This document shows, piece by piece, positions 61,305-64,000 of a DNA stretch of 64,000 bases. Source of the DNA: Bradyrhizobium sp. CSS354 (lineage in GTDB: Bacteria; Pseudomonadota; Alphaproteobacteria; Rhizobiales; Xanthobacteraceae); NCBI RefSeq assembly GCF_029051725.1, contig NZ_JAACFU010000001.1:248001-312000 (forward strand), read 5' to 3'. A program made the position numbers and the translations under genes. The stretch's first letter is position 1, and every line of letters starts with the position of its first letter. A model generated the notes under the pieces. It did no database searches. It saw only the letters and a program-made list of their open reading frames with translations, and was not told the DNA's origin.

Positions 61305-63190
61305 TCGGCGGACTCGATCGGCTTGGCAAGCAAGGGTGACCCCGGCGGCGATGCCTTCCTGCGACGCTGCGCCAGCATCTCCAGCATGCCGACGATGCCC
61401 TTGGGGAAGACGACGACGATCAGAACGATGAAGCCGCCGAGCACGAGTTTTGACAGGTCGGTCTGGCTGACCAGCCAGATGTTCAAAGCCTTGTAGACGA
61501 TGGCGCCGATCACTGCGCCCGACACGGTCTCGACGCCGCCGAGCAGCACCATGACGAGGGCATCGACCGAGAGCGAGATGCCGAGATTGTCCGGGAAGAC
61601 GCTGCCCTTGAGGTAGGCGAACAGCGCGCCGCCGATGCCGGCGGTCGTGCCCGCGATCACGAAGGCCGTCCATTGGATCCGCTTGGCGTTGATGCCGACC
61701 GCTTCGCTGCGCAGCACCGAGTCGCGCGTCGCCCTCAGCGCATAGCCGAACGGCGAGAACACCATCGCCCGCAACGCGATCGTCACGAGTGCCGCAATGC
61801 CGAGCGACAGCCAGTAGAAATGCGATGGGCTCGCCGCCCAGCTCGCCGGCCAGACGCCCAGGATGCCGTTATCGCCGCCGGTGACGCTCACCCATTGGAA
61901 CGCGATCGACCAGACGATCTGCGCGAAGGCGAGCGTCAGCATCGCAAAATAGACGCCGGAGAGCTGCACCGCGAAGAAGCCGAACACGGCAGCCCCCATG
62001 CAGCCGAGCAGCGGACCGAGCAACAGGCAGACGATCATCGGCAGTCCCGCCATCTTGGCCAGGAAAGCAACGCCGTAAGCGCCGAGGCCGAAATAGGCGG
62101 CGTGGCCAAAGGAGGCGAGTCCTCCGACCGACATCAGGAAGTGCAGGCTGACGGCGAAGATCACTGAGATCGCGATCTCCGAGCCGACGGTCAGTGCATA
62201 ATTGCCGGCAAACAGCGGCAGCGTCGCCGCGATGACGAGCGTTGCAAGCGCAGCCAGCCGCTCGTTCGACGTCAGCGGTCGCCAGGGATTGACGGTGAGA
62301 CCCGGCGTCTTGCGCGCGGGGGCCTCGGGCCTGCCGAACAGGCCCCAGGGCCGCACGATCAGCACCGCCGCCATCACCAGGAAGACCAGGATGATGGAGA
62401 TTTTTGGAAAGATCAGGATGCCGAAGGCGTTGAGCTCGGAGACCAGCACCGCCGCGACGAAAGCGCCGATGATGCTGCCGAGGCCGCCGATCACCACGAC
62501 GACGAAAACCTCGACGATGATACGCAAATCCATCGCATGATGCACGGCATCGCGCGGAATCTGGAGCGCGCCGCCGAGCGCGGCCAGGAAAACGCCGACC
62601 GCAAACACGGATGTAAACAGCCATTTCTGGTTGACGCCGAGCGCTGCGACCATGTCGCGGTCCTGCGTCGCTGCGCGCACCAGAACGCCCCAGCGCGTGC
62701 GCTGAAACAAAAGCCAGAGAATGCCGAGCACGACCGGGCTGAGCACGATCAAGAATAAATCATAGCTCGGGATGTTTTGGCCGAAGAAGTCGATCGCCCC
62801 CTTGAAGCCGGGTGCACGGCGTCCCACGAGATCGTCTGGGCCCCAGATCAGGACGACGAGGTCCTCAACCATCAAGGTCAGGCCGAAGGTCGCGAGCAGT
62901 TGGAACAGCTCGGGCGCGTGATAAATGCGCCGGAGCAGCACCATCTCGACAATGACGCCGATCACCGCCACGGCAAGCGCTGCGATGACGATCCCGCCCC
63001 AGAATCCGAACGTCCCCGATAGGCGCTCCGTCAGTGTGAAGGCGATATAGGCGCCGATCATGTAGAAGGCACCGTGCGCGAAATTCACGATCCGCGTTAC
63101 GCCAAAGATGATCGACAGGCCCGACGCCACCAGAAACAGCGACGCTGCGCTGGCGAGACCGGTCAGAAACTGTACGACGTAAAAGGCCAT
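61301..63190 (-). CDS. Fused LivH-LivM ABC permease
   Basis: 629 residues from ATG 63190. The N-terminal half is LivH-like (FLVASGLSIIFGVTRIVNFA; LLRRIYHAPELFQLLATFGL). The second half begins after a linker (about residue 300, PEAPARKTPGLTVNPW) and is LivM-like (LMSVGGLASFGHAAYFGLGAY; ATRDSVLRSEAVGINAKRI). Each half has about eight hydrophobic segments. Separate livH and livM are the usual form; fusion fixes a 1:1 heterodimer. A longer start at 63214 is possible, but its ribosome site belongs to a palindromic repeat. Confidence 0.9.
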   Translation of the reverse strand: MAFYVVQFLTGLASAASLFLVASGLSIIFGVTRIVNFAHGAFYMIGAYIAFTLTERLSGTFGFWGGIVIAALAVAVIGVIVEMVLLRRIYHAPELFQLLATFGLTLMVEDLVVLIWGPDDLVGRRAPGFKGAIDFFGQNIPSYDLFLIVLSPVVLGILWLLFQRTRWGVLVRAATQDRDMVAALGVNQKWLFTSVFAVGVFLAALGGALQIPRDAVHHAMDLRIIVEVFVVVVIGGLGSIIGAFVAAVLVSELNAFGILIFPKISIILVFLVMAAVLIVRPWGLFGRPEAPARKTPGLTVNPWRPLTSNERLAALATLVIAATLPLFAGNYALTVGSEIAISVIFAVSLHFLMSVGGLASFGHAAYFGLGAYGVAFLAKMAGLPMIVCLLLGPLLGCMGAAVFGFFAVQLSGVYFAMLTLAFAQIVWSIAFQWVSVTGGDNGILGVWPASWAASPSHFYWLSLGIAALVTIALRAMVFSPFGYALRATRDSVLRSEAVGINAKRIQWTAFVIAGTTAGIGGALFAYLKGSVFPDNLGISLSVDALVMVLLGGVETVSGAVIGAIVYKALNIWLVSQTDLSKLVLGGFIVLIVVVFPKGIVGMLEMLAQRRRKASPPGSPLLAKPIESAE

Positions 63191-63217
63191 CGGCGGTCCG
63201 GGTTGGTGTTGCATCAC

Positions 63218-63337
63218 CTCTCCCCGCTTGCGGGGAGAGAGAGCTTCGTAGGGTGGGTTAGCGCAGCGTAACCCACCTCTTGTGGTCCTGCGGGTACAGA
63301 CCGTGGTGGGTTATGCCTGCGGCTAACCCACCCTACG
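63218..63337. repeat. Nested palindromic repeat between livK and the fused permease
   Basis: Two elements. A perfect 10-bp hairpin CTCTCCCCGC-TT-GCGGGGAGAG (63218-63239). Then an inverted repeat with 16-bp arms, CGTAGGGTGGGTTAGC (63247-63262) and its complement (63322-63337), enclosing an inner GTAACCCACC/GGTGGGTTA pair. This style of GTAGGGTGGGTTAGC repeat is familiar from rhizobial intergenic DNA. In the transcript it makes a stable stem after livK that may lower permease expression. Confidence 0.8.
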
Positions 63338-63347
63338 GCAGCGGAGA

Positions 63348-64000
63348 TCAATCCTTCGGACGCAGCTTCTCGACTTCGGCATCACTTGGCAGATAGTCCG
63401 CGCCCTTCTTGTAAGACGAGTCCACCATCACGCCCTTGCCGTCCTTCAGCGCGGTCTTGCCGACATAGGCACCGAGCGTCGACTGGTGATCGATCTTGCG
63501 GAAGGTGATCTCGCCCAGCGGCGACGGCATCGACAGTCCTTCCGCCGCAGCGATCAGCTTCTCTGGATCGGTCGAATTGGCCTTCGCCAGGATCGCCGCC
63601 GCAGACTTGATGGTCTGGTAGCCGACGATGGAGCCGAGACGCGGATAGTCGTTGTACTTGGCCTGATACGCCTTCAGGAACGCGTCGTGCTCGGGCGTCT
63701 TGATCGAGTACCAGGGATAGCCGGTGACGATCCAGCCCTCGGGCGTCTCCTCCTTGAGCGGGTCGAGATATTCGGGCTCGCCGGTCAGGAAGGACACAAC
63801 TTCGCGTCCCTTGAACAGGCCGCGGGTGTTGCCTTCACGCACGAGCTTGACGAGATCGGCTCCGAAGGTGACGTTGAGGATCGCTTCCGGATTGGCCGCG
63901 GCAACCGCCTGCACCACCGGACCCGCGTCGATCTTGCCCTGCGGCGGCCACTGCTCGTCGACCCACTGGATGTCCGGCCGCTTCTCCGACATCAGCTTCT
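63348..64000 (-). CDS. livK: LivK-type substrate-binding protein, 5' part outside window
   Basis: The C-terminal ~215 residues of a type I periplasmic binding protein (peripla_BP_6); the frame is open to the right edge, so the start and signal peptide lie beyond 64000. Visible blocks: ANPEAILNVTFGADLVKLVR, LKAYQAKYNDYPRLGSIVGY, AAEGLSMPSPLGEITFRKID. It is the first gene of the second Liv operon. This subtype is often seen in amide, urea or aromatic-acid uptake systems; ligand unknown. Confidence 0.9.
   Translation of the reverse strand, partial: KLMSEKRPDIQWVDEQWPPQGKIDAGPVVQAVAAANPEAILNVTFGADLVKLVREGNTRGLFKGREVVSFLTGEPEYLDPLKEETPEGWIVTGYPWYSIKTPEHDAFLKAYQAKYNDYPRLGSIVGYQTIKSAAAILAKANSTDPEKLIAAAEGLSMPSPLGEITFRKIDHQSTLGAYVGKTALKDGKGVMVDSSYKKGADYLPSDAEVEKLRPKD

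Overview
The window looks like chromosomal DNA of a Bradyrhizobium-type alphaproteobacterium. This is an inference from high GC, strong Shine-Dalgarno sites, two branched-chain-amino-acid-type (Liv) ABC operons, many TetR/GntR/MarR regulators next to small catabolic clusters, an IalB-family protein, and short palindromic intergenic repeats of the kind common in that genus. It is mostly accessory metabolism and transport. I saw no prophage, insertion sequence, CRISPR array or rRNA operon. The one RNA gene recognised is a tRNA-Gln(CTG).

Layout. 0-6.4 kb: 3' part of an RND efflux pump, an IalB-like secreted protein, a frameshifted arylsulfatase and its divergent TetR regulator. 6.3-11.6 kb: a Sel1-like protein and a complete livKHMGF operon. 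11.7-15.2 kb: DUF1428 protein, tRNA-Gln, RNase Z and a frameshifted amidase. 15.2-21.8 kb: TetR repressor with a perfect inverted-repeat operator, RND adaptor and permease, TauE-type exporter and two tiny genes. 22-27.2 kb: a regulator island with three paralogous LuxR-type regulators, a DUF6894 protein and an AraC regulator. 27.5-30.6 kb: small unknown genes, MaoC hydratase, micro-ORFs, lytic transglycosylase. 30.6-35.5 kb: Baeyer-Villiger-type monooxygenase divergent from acyl-CoA synthetase and acyl-CoA dehydrogenase. 35.7-43.7 kb: ABC importer, two cytosine-deaminase-like amidohydrolases, SnoaL-like protein and a GntR regulator, with three TGCATGCA palindromes at the regulator and its neighbours. 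44.2-50.2 kb: a lower protocatechuate 4,5-cleavage (2-pyrone-4,6-dicarboxylate to pyruvate plus oxaloacetate) cluster with TetR regulator and a divergent TctC-type binding protein. 50.3-54 kb: MscS channel, DUF763 protein and five consecutive hydrophilin-like disordered small proteins. 54.1-58.9 kb: P450, ferredoxin-NADP reductase, enamidase-like amidohydrolase. 58.9-64 kb: a second Liv operon with a fused LivH-LivM permease and a MarR regulator, running off the right edge.

How it fits together. Three importers (two Liv systems and one NMT1/SsuABC-type system), a polar amino-acid binding protein and a TctC-type protein sit beside enzymes for N-heterocycles, aromatic acids and fatty or cyclic ketone compounds, each with a local one-component regulator. 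The least explained pieces are the five-gene disordered-protein cassette with its own terminator, the tandem LuxR duplicates without a synthase, the coupled 27- and 30-residue ORFs, and the ring-cleavage cluster that lacks its own dioxygenase. Two genes (arylsulfatase, amidase) each carry one single-base indel outside any homopolymer, so they are either recent pseudogenes or sequence errors.
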